DNA of 64,000 nucleotides from assembly GCA_963772645.1 (NCBI GenBank), contig CAVYYD010000006.1, positions 261,050 through 325,049 on the forward strand. Direction: 5' to 3'. Of the stretch, positions 8,952 to 17,575 are shown one piece after another. The translations under genes and the position numbers were made by a program. Below the pieces are notes generated by a model that was given only the letters and a program-made list of their open reading frames with translations, searched no databases and was not told where the DNA came from. This stretch comes from DASSQJ01 sp963772645. Its GTDB lineage: Bacteria; Actinomycetota; Actinomycetes; Actinomycetales; Dermatophilaceae. Numbering within the stretch: the first letter of the stretch is position 1; each line of letters starts with the position of its first letter.

Positions 8952-10422
8952 TCAGTGCCCGAGCAGGGTGTCCAACGTCGCGTGGACGCCGTTCTCGGCG
9001 AACGAGCGCGCTGGCCTGCAGGAAGGCGGTGCGGAACCGCTCGTCCTCGGCGACCTGGCCGAACAGCGCCCGCTGCCCGATGAACGCGGCCGGGTCCGGC
9101 TCGAGGGCCGCGGCGGTCATCTGGTCGGCCTTGACGTCCTCGGGCACGTGCGCGCCCGAGAGCTCGCCGATGCCGATGAGCCGCCAGTACTCGGCCCACG
9201 CGGCGCACATGGCCGCGCCCAGCGTCACCGGTCGCCCGGCCTGCAGGTTGGCCCTGACCGCGGGAAGGGTGAACGTCGGCATCCGGTTCGAGCCGTCGGT
9301 GGCGAGCCGGACGAGGGTGTCCCGGATGCCGGGGTTGGAGTACCGCTCGATGAGGGTCGCCATGTAGGCATCGAGGTCGATGCCCGGCAGGTCGCCGAGG
9401 GTCGGCGCGGCCTCGTCGGCCATGTAGCGCTGGAGGTACTCACGCAGCCGCTCGTCGCGCATCGCCTCGTGGACGAGCACGTAGCCGAGCGGGGCACCGA
9501 GGTAGGCGATCGCCTGGTGGGTGGCGTTGAGCAGCCGCAGCTTCATCAGCTCGTAGGGCCCGACGTCCTCGACGAACTGGACACCGACGGCCTCCAGGGC
9601 CGGCCGGCCGAGCGGGAATGTGTCCTCGACGATCCACTGGGTGAACGGTTCCGCGGGAACGGGCCAGCGGTCCTCGACCCCGAAGTCCCTGCTCAGGGCC
9701 TCGCGGTCGGCATCGGTCGTCGCCGGGGTGATGCGGTCGACCATGCTGTTGGGGAAGACGACGGTGGCGGCGATCCAGTCGGCGAGCTCGGCGTCGACGA
9801 GCCGGGCGAACTCGGTGACGGTCTGCCGGGCGACGTCGCCGTTGCCCTGGAGGTTGTCGCACGAGAGCACGGTGAACGGCTCCAGCCCGGCCTCGCGGCG
9901 GCGACGCAGGCCCTCGACGATGTAGGCGAACACGGTGCGCGGGTCCTCGGGGTGCTCGAGGTCGTGGACCACGGCCGCGTCGGTGGGGTCGAACTCGCCG
10001 GTCGCGGGGTCCTTGAGGTAGCCGCCCTCGGTGACGGTGAGGCTGACGATCCGCACGGCCGGGTCGGTGAGCCGGGCGTACACCTGCTCGGGGTCGTCCG
10101 GGCCGTAGAGGTACTCGAGTGCCGCGCCGATGACCCGCGGTTCGAGGGAGCCGTCGGGGTGGCGCACGAGGAGGGTGTAAAGGGTGTCCTGGGCGGCCAT
10201 CGCGTCGCGCATCACGGCGTCCTGCGGCATCACCCCGACCCCGCAGATCCCCCAGTCGAGGCCGTCTCCGGTCTCCATCAGCGCGTCGAGGTACATCGCC
10301 TGGTGCGAGCGGTGGAAGTTGCCGAAGCCGAAGTGGACGATGCCCACCCGCGCCGAGGCGCGCTCGTACCGGGGCGTCGGCACCTGCAGCCGTGGCAGGG
10401 CGGCGCTGGACAGTGCGGTCAC
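8952..10422 (-). CDS. Mannitol/polyol 2-dehydrogenase (one C-terminal frame break)
   Basis: A long-chain polyol dehydrogenase of about 489 residues that oxidises a hexitol or pentitol to the ketose with NAD. VGIVHFGFGNFHRSHQAMYL is the family N-terminus and ELMKLRLLNATHQAIAYLG holds the catalytic Lys, Asn and His of the mannitol dehydrogenase family. NDN-type features such as SCDNLQGNG follow the family pattern. The last 20 codons are out of frame: an extra base near 9005 removed gives ENGVHATLDTLLGH and a stop at 8952-8954. GTG 10420-10422 has AAAGGA eight bases upstream. Together with the ABC importer and AraC gene it makes a complete uptake and first-oxidation route for a polyol. Confidence 0.9.
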
Positions 10423-10585
10423 CGTGCGGTCCTTTCAGGAGGGGGCTCACCCGGATGAAACCAAGCCGAGGGCCGGCTGGCGAGACCCGGCCGCGACCCG
10501 CACGCAATTGCATCACTTGTCGACGGGATTGCATGGCCGGGCGTCGCCGCGCCCCGCCCAGGGGCCGCGCCGCCCCGCGCGCCGC
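10423..10585 (-). promoter_or_regulatory. Control region upstream of polyol dehydrogenase
   Basis: This 163-base gap holds the dehydrogenase ribosome-binding site and, at 10504-10511, the palindrome GCAATTGC inside an AT-richer stretch (minus strand GTGATGCAATTGCGTG). It is a plausible AraC or other regulator site. No convincing -35/-10 pair was found. The upstream gene is on the same strand, so read-through is also possible. Confidence 0.3.
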
Positions 10586-12049
10586 TCAGGAGCAGATGTC
10601 CTGGTCGGCGGACCGGGTCTGGATCGAGGGGGTGGCGGACGGCGTCGCCGACGTGGTGGGGGCGGTGACGGTGGGGGTCGGGAGCGGGTCGGTGCCCAGT
10701 CGGTTCGGCACGGCGCGCACCGGCGGGGCGCCGGCCCCGAGGACGACCCGGACCGTGCCGCTGCTCAGCTGCGGGTCCTGCTCGAGCGTGGCGCCCTCGA
10801 ACGCGGCGGCCGCGGTGCGCGCCCGCCCCTCGTCTCCGGCCGCGTACCGGACGACGACACCGGTGGGCCGGTCGGTGGACGAGGAGATCCGGGGGGACGG
10901 GAAGCCCTGGACCGCCAGGGCCGCCGCCGCCTGCGCGGCCAACCCGGCGACACCGGTGGCGTTGACGACGTCGACCTGGACGTCGGCCGGGCTGACGGTG
11001 ACCGGGCCGGAGGCCGACGGGGTCGGGGACGCGCTCGCGCCGACGACGCCGTCCGACCTCAGGGTCTGCCACAGGGTGTCGGCGGCGGCGCTCCACTGCA
11101 CCCGGTTCGGGTCGGCCGGGTAGTCCTCCACCGGGACGGTGACGAACTGCACGTGCGAGATGCCGATGTCCTTGACGCTCGAGGCGAGCTCCTGCATCGT
11201 CCCGATCCCGAAGTCGACATCGGTGGTCAGCGACTTCGTCGCGGCGTCGAGGAAGCCGAAGAGCTTGTCGGGCCGCAGCAGCAGCGAGGTGCGGGTGGCC
11301 TCCTGGACCACCGAGGAGAGGAAGGCCTGCTGGCGCTTGATCCGGCCCAGGTCCGAGCCGTCACCCTCGGCGTGGCGGCTGCGGACGTAGCCCAGGGCTT
11401 GTGTTCCGTCCAGGACGTGCCGGCCCGCGGCGAGCTTCAGGTGCGCCTTGGGGTCGTCGATGGCGACCGGGGTGCAGACGGGCACCCCGCCGAGGGCGTC
11501 GACCATCCCCGTGAAGCCGTTGAAGTCGACGACCGCGAAGTGGTTGACGAACAGTCCGGTGTTCTGCTCGACGGTGTTGATCGTGCAGGCGGGGCCGCCC
11601 ATCGAGAAGGCCGAGTTGAACTGCTGGACCGGCCACTGGTCCTTCGGCACCGTCGCGTCACAGCCCGGCGGGATGGGCAGCATCGTGTCCCGGGGGATCG
11701 AGACGACGGTGACGTGCCGGCGGTCGGCCGACAGGTGCGCGACGAGCGTGGTGTCGGACCTGGCCCCGGTGACCTGTCCGGAGTCGGGCTGGTCCTGGCC
11801 GGCCCGGGTGTCGGAACCGATGAGGAGGATGTTGAGCGGCCCGGCGGGCAGGCTCGGGCGGTCGCTGGCGAGTGCACCGCTGACGTCGAGCCGGTTGATG
11901 TTGCCGTTGAGCCGCCACCACACGTACCCGGCGCCGGCCGCGATCACGACCGCGACGACGACGAGGGCGGCGACGCCCCGCCGCCGGCGGGTCGGGCGGC
12001 GGCGCCTCGGCCGGCGCTCGTGCTCACCGGTGGGGGTGGCCTCGGCCAC
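10586..12049 (-). CDS. LCP-family (LytR-CpsA-Psr) glycopolymer ligase with LytR_C domain
   Basis: An intact 487-residue protein. A basic N-terminus and one membrane helix (GVAALVVVAVVIAAGAGYVW) are followed by the LCP domain: LNILLIGSDTRAG, SIPRDTMLPIP and YVRSRHAEGDGSDLGRIKRQQ, which carry the conserved Asp and Arg residues that bind the polyprenyl pyrophosphate and metal. A LytR_C domain (VQVDVVNATGVAGLA to RVVLGAG) and a Ser/Thr/Pro tail complete it. LCP proteins attach lipid-linked glycans to peptidoglycan outside the cell. The upstream glycan operon is a logical source of its substrate. It has its own likely promoter, TACACT at 12120-12125 on the minus strand, and a GTG start after GAGGAG. 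Confidence 0.93.
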   Translation of the reverse strand: MAEATPTGEHERRPRRRRPTRRRRGVAALVVVAVVIAAGAGYVWWRLNGNINRLDVSGALASDRPSLPAGPLNILLIGSDTRAGQDQPDSGQVTGARSDTTLVAHLSADRRHVTVVSIPRDTMLPIPPGCDATVPKDQWPVQQFNSAFSMGGPACTINTVEQNTGLFVNHFAVVDFNGFTGMVDALGGVPVCTPVAIDDPKAHLKLAAGRHVLDGTQALGYVRSRHAEGDGSDLGRIKRQQAFLSSVVQEATRTSLLLRPDKLFGFLDAATKSLTTDVDFGIGTMQELASSVKDIGISHVQFVTVPVEDYPADPNRVQWSAAADTLWQTLRSDGVVGASASPTPSASGPVTVSPADVQVDVVNATGVAGLAAQAAAALAVQGFPSPRISSSTDRPTGVVVRYAAGDEGRARTAAAAFEGATLEQDPQLSSGTVRVVLGAGAPPVRAVPNRLGTDPLPTPTVTAPTTSATPSATPSIQTRSADQDICS

Positions 12050-12165
12050 GGGTGCTCCTCGGGTCGCTCGTCCGGCAGGTCATGACTCGCCGGCGCCCCG
12101 GTGGCCGCGCGTCCGCCTCAGTGTAGGCAGGGGTGCTGTGAACAGGCTGGGCGCGGCCGGCCGGT

Positions 12166-13203
12166 TCAGCCGCGCTCAGCCGCATCCTCCTCGGCGGCCT
12201 CCGGCCGCCGACGTGCGCGCGCGCCGGGGAGGAGGGCCATCAGCCGGCGACGGAGCTGGGGGCGGGGCGCGAGGACCAGCCCGACCGCGATGGCCAGGGG
12301 GAGGCCGACGAGGACGACGAGGTCGACCCAGGTGAGGACCGGCATGACGACGACCTGGTCGCGGGAGAGGACGAGGCTGCGGTCGATCCGCAGGCCCGGC
12401 GCGTGGGCGACGACGCTGTAGCTGCCGCGCGGCACCTCGGCGAAGGTCGCCACCCCGTCCGTCAGCGGCTGCTGGACGTCGATCGTCCCCGGGCGGGTCA
12501 GCCGCACCGAGTCGCCCACCGGCCACCGGAAGAGCCGGTCCACCACCTCGACGCGGACCGTGTAGGCGAGGAGGGGCACCCGGATGACCAGCCGGTCGGA
12601 GGGGAAGAACTTCACCTGGGACCGGTTGACGACGCTCGAACCGGCCACGTACACCGAGTCCACCGAGTAGTAGATCCGTCGCTCCTCGAGGCCGTTGGGC
12701 CCGCGGAGCACCCGCGCGCTGGGCAGCCAGACCGGCTGCAGGTCGTGTCGGGTGACGACCTCGCCGGTGCTGGAGCGCAACGTGAAGGAGGTGATCTCCC
12801 GGGTCGGCAGACCGCTGAAGGCGAAGGAGACCTCGGTCTCCATCCCGAATGCGGCCTGGACGCTCGCGCCCCGCTCGGTGACGAAGACGCGGTCGTAGAC
12901 CGCCCTGCGGTGCCCCGGCAGCAGGATCGGCTCGGTCGGGCCGGTGATGTCCCGGGCGGAGACGATCCGGCAGACCGTGGTCGTTGCGTGGCCGGCACCG
13001 TCGGTGACGACCTTGGTCCCCTCGAGGTCGATCTGCGCACCGGGGACGACGGGGACGGTGCTCACCTGCACCGTGGTCGGCGGTCGGTCCGCCGGGCAGC
13101 TCGGCGCGGCGGTCGCGGACGGAGCGAGGAACACCCCGGTCAGCAGGACGAGGCAGCAGGCCAAGCCCGCGAGGAGCGCGGCGCGGGTCGGGGACTCAGG
13201 CAC
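12166..13203 (-). CDS. Secreted, C-terminally membrane-anchored protein of unknown function
   Basis: An unrecognised 345-residue protein. It has a signal peptide (AALLAGLACCLVLLTGVFLA, cleavage near ATAA), an extracellular beta-rich region of about 240 residues, and a single helix WVDLVVLVGLPLAIAVGLVL followed by a strongly basic tail. The region DGVATFAEVPRGSYSVVAHAPGL looks like a carboxypeptidase-regulatory or Ig-type fold segment before the anchor. Its GTG start (13201-13203) overlaps the stop of the phosphoesterase by eight bases, so the two are translationally coupled. It is the last gene of the glycan operon and may present or stabilise the surface glycan; that role is inference. Confidence 0.75.
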   Translation of the reverse strand: MPESPTRAALLAGLACCLVLLTGVFLAPSATAAPSCPADRPPTTVQVSTVPVVPGAQIDLEGTKVVTDGAGHATTTVCRIVSARDITGPTEPILLPGHRRAVYDRVFVTERGASVQAAFGMETEVSFAFSGLPTREITSFTLRSSTGEVVTRHDLQPVWLPSARVLRGPNGLEERRIYYSVDSVYVAGSSVVNRSQVKFFPSDRLVIRVPLLAYTVRVEVVDRLFRWPVGDSVRLTRPGTIDVQQPLTDGVATFAEVPRGSYSVVAHAPGLRIDRSLVLSRDQVVVMPVLTWVDLVVLVGLPLAIAVGLVLAPRPQLRRRLMALLPGARARRRPEAAEEDAAERG

Positions 13204-14728
13204 GGCGCCTCCTCAGCCGGCGCCCGACGAGGCCGACGAGGGCCAATGGGAGGAGCGTGCCCACCCCGTAGCTGAGGTAGATGACGCGTTGCGGGGAGGG
13301 GTAGGTCGCCGGCGTCACCCGACGATCGGGCAGGAGCACCGGGGCGCGCGGGGGAGCGGCGAAGTCGAAGGCGCCGAGGAGGCTGTTGGCCTTGCGGTCG
13401 CGGTCGGCCAGCGGCGCGACGTCCCAGTTCTCCTCGATGAACTTCAGGCCCGAGGTGAAGTCCAGGGTCGTGTTGTCGATGTACCCCTTCTTCGCGTAGG
13501 GGCTGACGAGCAGGGCCGGCGCACGGTACCCATAGCCGAAGTCGTCGACCGTGGGCGGCACGACGTGGTCGTACCACCCGCCCCAGTCGTCGTAGGACCA
13601 CAGGAAGGCCGAGGAGTCCCAGGCCGAGCTGCGCATCAGCGCGGTGTGCAGCGTCCGGATGAAGCGCTCCCCCGCCTGGATGCTGCCGGGTGGGTGCTCG
13701 CTCGCCCCGGAGGGGACGATGTAGGCGACCGACGGCAGCGTCCCGTTCGCGAGGTCGTCGTAGTACTGCTCCAACGGGACGATCTTGGCGAAGAGGGTGG
13801 GGTCGTCGAGGTAGCGCGCGTAGGCCAGCAGCGGCGCCCACACGACCTGCGCCCCCTTGTTGGCGTCGTCGACGGTCCGGTACGTCCGGTAGGTGATCGA
13901 AGGGTCGTAGTTCTGGACGTAGAACTTCCAGGAGACGCCCTCGGCCTGGAGCCGGTCGAAGATCGTCGGCAGGTCGCCGAACCCGTTCGCCGGGATGCTG
14001 TCCCCGCCAGGGTTGCCCGCGGTGCCGGTGACCCAGTAGAGGTGGTTCCACACGCTGCCGCCGCCGGCCGAGGTGAAGAAGCGGTCGAAGAGCACGTAGT
14101 TGTCGGCGACGTTCCAGTAGTAGGGGATGTCCCGGTCGTCGTAGTAGCCCATCGCCTGCTTCGTGGGGTCGCCCTCGTCGGCGAAGGCCTCGATGAACCC
14201 GTCGTTGGCGCCACCGTTGAGCTGTGCCCGGAAGACGTTCGCGGTGTGGCCGAGGTCCCCGATCTGGCTGCCGTCGATCCAGTACGGCTTGACGCAGGCA
14301 CCGTCCGGCTTGTCGACCCGCACCGGGACGCAGGTGTCCGGGGCCAGCCCGTCCGCCCCGGGGTAGGTCCCGAAGTAGTTGTCGAAGCTGTGGTTCTCCT
14401 GCATGAGGAAGAGGAAGTGCTTGATCGGCGTCATCGTCGGCGTCCCCGCGGCGAGGTCCCGCGATGAAGGCGAGTCCTTGGCCCCGCTGGCCGGCGGGGT
14501 GGGAGCCGTGGGGACCGGCGGCGAGTAGGCCGCCGGTGCGGCGGCCGTGCCGGGGTCACCAGTGCGCGCGGGCGAGGTCGCCGGGACGGCGTCGGCGAAC
14601 GCCGGCGCCACCGAACCTGCCTGCGAGGTCGGCGCCACCCCCAGCGCGGTGACCAGGGTGAGCAGGCCGAGGGCACCCAGGGCGGCGAGCACGGTCCGGG
14701 GTCGGGACGTGGTTCGGTTCTCGCTCAC
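13196..14728 (-). CDS. Membrane-anchored phosphoesterase, phospholipase C/acid phosphatase family
   Basis: A 510-residue protein of the PF04185 phosphoesterase family, which hydrolyses phosphodiesters or phosphomonoesters outside the cell. A hydrophobic N-terminus (VLAALGALGLLTLVTALGV) serves as signal or anchor, followed by a Pro/Ala/Ser linker. The hallmark IKHFLFLMQENHSFDNYFG opens the catalytic domain; VWNHLYWVTGT, SEHPPGS and LWSYDDWGGWYDHV are further metal-site regions. A C-terminal helix and RRLRRRRA form a second anchor. GTG 14726-14728 overlaps the stop of the preceding glycosyltransferase (GTGA). Within a polyprenyl-sugar operon it might remove phospho-linked groups or recycle lipid phosphates; this is inference. 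Confidence 0.85.
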   Translation of the reverse strand: MSENRTTSRPRTVLAALGALGLLTLVTALGVAPTSQAGSVAPAFADAVPATSPARTGDPGTAAAPAAYSPPVPTAPTPPASGAKDSPSSRDLAAGTPTMTPIKHFLFLMQENHSFDNYFGTYPGADGLAPDTCVPVRVDKPDGACVKPYWIDGSQIGDLGHTANVFRAQLNGGANDGFIEAFADEGDPTKQAMGYYDDRDIPYYWNVADNYVLFDRFFTSAGGGSVWNHLYWVTGTAGNPGGDSIPANGFGDLPTIFDRLQAEGVSWKFYVQNYDPSITYRTYRTVDDANKGAQVVWAPLLAYARYLDDPTLFAKIVPLEQYYDDLANGTLPSVAYIVPSGASEHPPGSIQAGERFIRTLHTALMRSSAWDSSAFLWSYDDWGGWYDHVVPPTVDDFGYGYRAPALLVSPYAKKGYIDNTTLDFTSGLKFIEENWDVAPLADRDRKANSLLGAFDFAAPPRAPVLLPDRRVTPATYPSPQRVIYLSYGVGTLLPLALVGLVGRRLRRRRA

Positions 14729-16240
14729 GGGCGTACCTCGTAGACGATGATGATCGGCACCTGGGTCGGCCGGCCCCGGGCGTCCGTGCCGGGCACCGCG
14801 TCCCGGTACACCTCGCGCCCGTTGTACCGGTCGACATACCGCTCGACGGCGTCGGAGAAGAAGGAGGACCGGGCCGCGGAGAAGCTGTCCCACACCACGT
14901 ACTGGATCTCGTTGCGGCGGATGGCGAGGTCCGGGTTGGGGATCGGGTCGTAGACCGGGTTGCGGTACAGCGGGTTCGGGCTGACCGACAGGCCGAGGGC
15001 GTTGCGGTGGCCGTACCAGCGGATGACGTTGGACATCGACGGGCCGATCGTCATCATCGTCACCCCGACCGGCACGTGCTCCCGGATCCAGGCACCGAGC
15101 TCTCGCCCACCGGGCAGGCCGCCCGTACCGGCGAGCGCGGTGTCCCGGTCGGTCGAGGTGACCTGCTGGAGCGTGGGCACCACCGCACTGGCAAGCACGA
15201 GGACGGCGACGAGCACGGGCACGGCACGGCACCAGCCGACGCCCGCGACGTTCCATCCACACCGGCCACTCGAGCAGGCTGCGGGCGGCGAGCACCGCGA
15301 ACGGGGTCGCCGCAGGGAGCAGGTACTGGTAGCCCTTGACGGGGAACAGCTCGAAGAAGAGGACCGGGACGACGATCCACGTCCACAGCAACGTCTCGCG
15401 CCAGGTGAACCTGCGCCAGGCCAGGACCAGCCCGAAGAGCGCGGCGGCGACCACCCCCCAGCCGAGGGCCGGGGGGACGACGGTGGGATAGAACGCCAGG
15501 TCGTGGTTGGGTCGGCGGAAGAGCTGGTAGGTGAGGAAGGCCCCTCCCGTGCTCGCCGCGCCCGCCAGGCGCAGGGCCACGGGGTAGGTCGCGACGACCG
15601 CACCGAAGGAGACGACCGCCCCGACGGCGCGGCGCCACCCGAGCGGCACCCCGGGGGAGAGGGCGAGGAAGGCGAACGCCGACGCGGCGAGGATGACCGA
15701 AGTCTCCTTGGCGAGCACGGACAGGCCGAGGAGCACCGAAGAGGCGTAGAGCCAGCGGTCACCCCGCCGGTTGACGTAGCGGGCCATGGCCCAGATCGAC
15801 ATCGCGACGAAGAAGGCCTGCGGACCGTCGAGGAGGACCTGCCGGCTGACGATGACGTGGTAGGGCATGACGGCCACGACGAGGGCCGCCAGGAGCCCGC
15901 ATGCTCGCCCGAAGAGCTCTCGTGCGAGCAGGTAGGCCGCGACCAGGTTGAGCATCCCGAAGGCGACCGCGGTGAGCCGCGCCGCCAGGTCGGTGACCCC
16001 GAAGACCTCGAAGACGACCGAGACCACGGTGTGGAAGAGGAGCGGGTGAGCACGGAAGACCGGGAAGAAGGGCAGGCTCGTGGGGTCGCCGGAGATGCTC
16101 GCCGCCTGTCCCGCGTAGACCGCCTCGTCGCTGTTGAACCCGACGGCGTCGAGCTGCCAGCCCCGCAGGAACCCGCCCACCGCGAGCAGGCCGGCGAGCG
16201 CGAGCCAGTGGCCGCCGCGGACTCTGGTCAGCCGGTTCAG
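14725..16240 (-). CDS. GT39/ArnT-like membrane glycosyltransferase (one frame break)
   Basis: A polytopic protein of about 505 residues in the GT39 superfamily. GFNSDEAVYAGQAASI holds the conserved Asp-Glu pair of the first outer loop; MPYHVIVSRQVLLDGPQAFF and VLAKETSVIL are typical cytoplasmic and membrane landmarks. The C-terminal outer domain contains MSNVIRWYGHRNALGLSVSPNP. It transfers a sugar from a polyprenyl phosphate. One frame break near 15255 (GGAACGTCGCG in coding orientation) divides it. No ATG, GTG or TTG exists at the expected N-terminus; a CTG at 16238-16240 overlaps the upstream stop as CTGA, matching the coupling seen at neighbouring junctions. CTG initiation or an altered start codon is therefore assumed. 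Confidence 0.8.
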
Positions 16241-17516
16241 AGCCGGTCGCCTTCCGCGCGGTCCCGGGGCGAGCCCGGTGCCGCGTCGGCGTCCCCGTGC
16301 CGGGCCGCACGGTCCTCGTGACCGGCCGGGCGCGGGCCGTGGGCGTCCGGCTGGGCCGGGTCCCGGCGCCAGCGCGACCACACGAGGAGGGCCCCCACGA
16401 TCGCGGCCATGATGAGCAGCGCGACGACCCCGTTGAAGCCGGAGGCCGCCGGGACGTCCGTGGCCGGTGCGCTGGAGTCCAGCGGCGGAAGCGCAGCAGT
16501 GCTGCCGGTGTACGCCCTCAGGGTCTTCAGCGCGGTTGTGCCGTACTTCGCGCTCGGCTCGACCTGGGAGTTCTCCGAGTACTCGTTCCACGAGATGAGC
16601 CCGATGGCGTCGGGCGCGGTGGACAGCGCCGCGTCCAGCTCGCGGATCAGAGTCTGGCCGCCGTCGCGGGGCACCACCGTCTGGCCGCCGACGAGCCGGG
16701 CGTCGAAGCCGGGGGCCGCCGGTGCGACCCACAGGCCACCGCTCGCGTGGACGGCGTCGCCCATCTCGGCCAGCTGGCGCGGGTACCAGCTCTTGGTCGG
16801 GTTGACCGAGGACCAGTAGTAGGCGCTGCCCGCGAAGACCGGCGAGGCGCGCTGCCACTCCTCCACCGAGCGGGAGGAGGCGAGGACGGTCAGGCGGTCA
16901 CGCACGGGGTCCACGCACCGGCGCTGGTCGGCGCTGGAGAACTGGTCGGTCCCCGTCCAGACCACGATCGGCTTGGCCCCCCTGAGGTGGAACACGGGGT
17001 CGGTCGCCGTACTTCGTCGCCAGGGTCTGCAGGTCGGCGCAGACCTGCCGGGTCTCGATGCGGGCGCCGCGCGAAGTCGAGCCCCTGGTAGACGATGCCG
17101 AGGTGGAAGCCCTTCTCTCGCGCGATCTCGACGAGGCGTGCGAGGCGGTCGCTCAGCTTCGGGGTGTCCTTCCACGAGACGAGGAACCCGTCGATGCCCG
17201 CGGACTTCGCGAGCTCGACCTGCTGGCGCATGACCGCCCGCTCGTCCGAGCTGTAGGTGCCGAGGACGGGGGTGTCCGACTTGGCCCGCTCCCAGCTCGA
17301 CGGGTCGTACCAGATGTAGAAGTACGCCCAGACCGGCACGGCGCTCGCCGCCCCAGCGGCCGGCGTCATGGTCGCGGCCGCGGAACCGCCGCTCCCCGAT
17401 GGCGACGGCGTGCCGGCGGCCAGGGCGACCGGGGGAACCCCGGCCGCGAGGAGGGCGACGAGGAGCGCCGCCGCGGTGGCGAGGAGTCGGCTCGCGCAAG
17501 GCGTCGTCACGGCCAT
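16237..17516 (-). CDS. GH99/WbsX-like glycoside hydrolase, secreted and membrane-anchored (two frame breaks)
   Basis: A signal peptide (LLATAAALLVALLAAGVPPVALAA) leads to a TIM-barrel domain: PVWAYFYIWYDPSSWERA, YSSDERAVMRQQVELAKSAG and DGFLVSWKD match the opening strands of GH99-like endo-acting hydrolases. ISWNEYSENSQVEPS matches their C-terminal SxNEWxE..xIEPS signature. A final helix (VVALLIMAAIVGALLVW) and long charged tail anchor it. Two frame changes near 17073 and 16998 enclose IETRQVCADLQTLATKYGDR; removing one base at each restores the frame. GH99 enzymes cut mannans internally, so this one may trim or release the glycan made by its operon. ATG 17514 sits right at AGAAGGG; GTG 17508-17510 has better spacing and may be the true start. 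Confidence 0.75.
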
Positions 17517-17575
17517 CCCTTCTCGCCGACCCAGGGCACTGCGGCGCAGCATAGCCACGCCGCCTTGGAGGGCGG

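Noticed and set aside
13196..16858. A single 1220-residue minus-strand protein
   Set aside because: It joins the intact phosphoesterase, most of a GT39 protein and out-of-frame GH99 sequence; internal start codons, overlaps and domain limits show separate genes.
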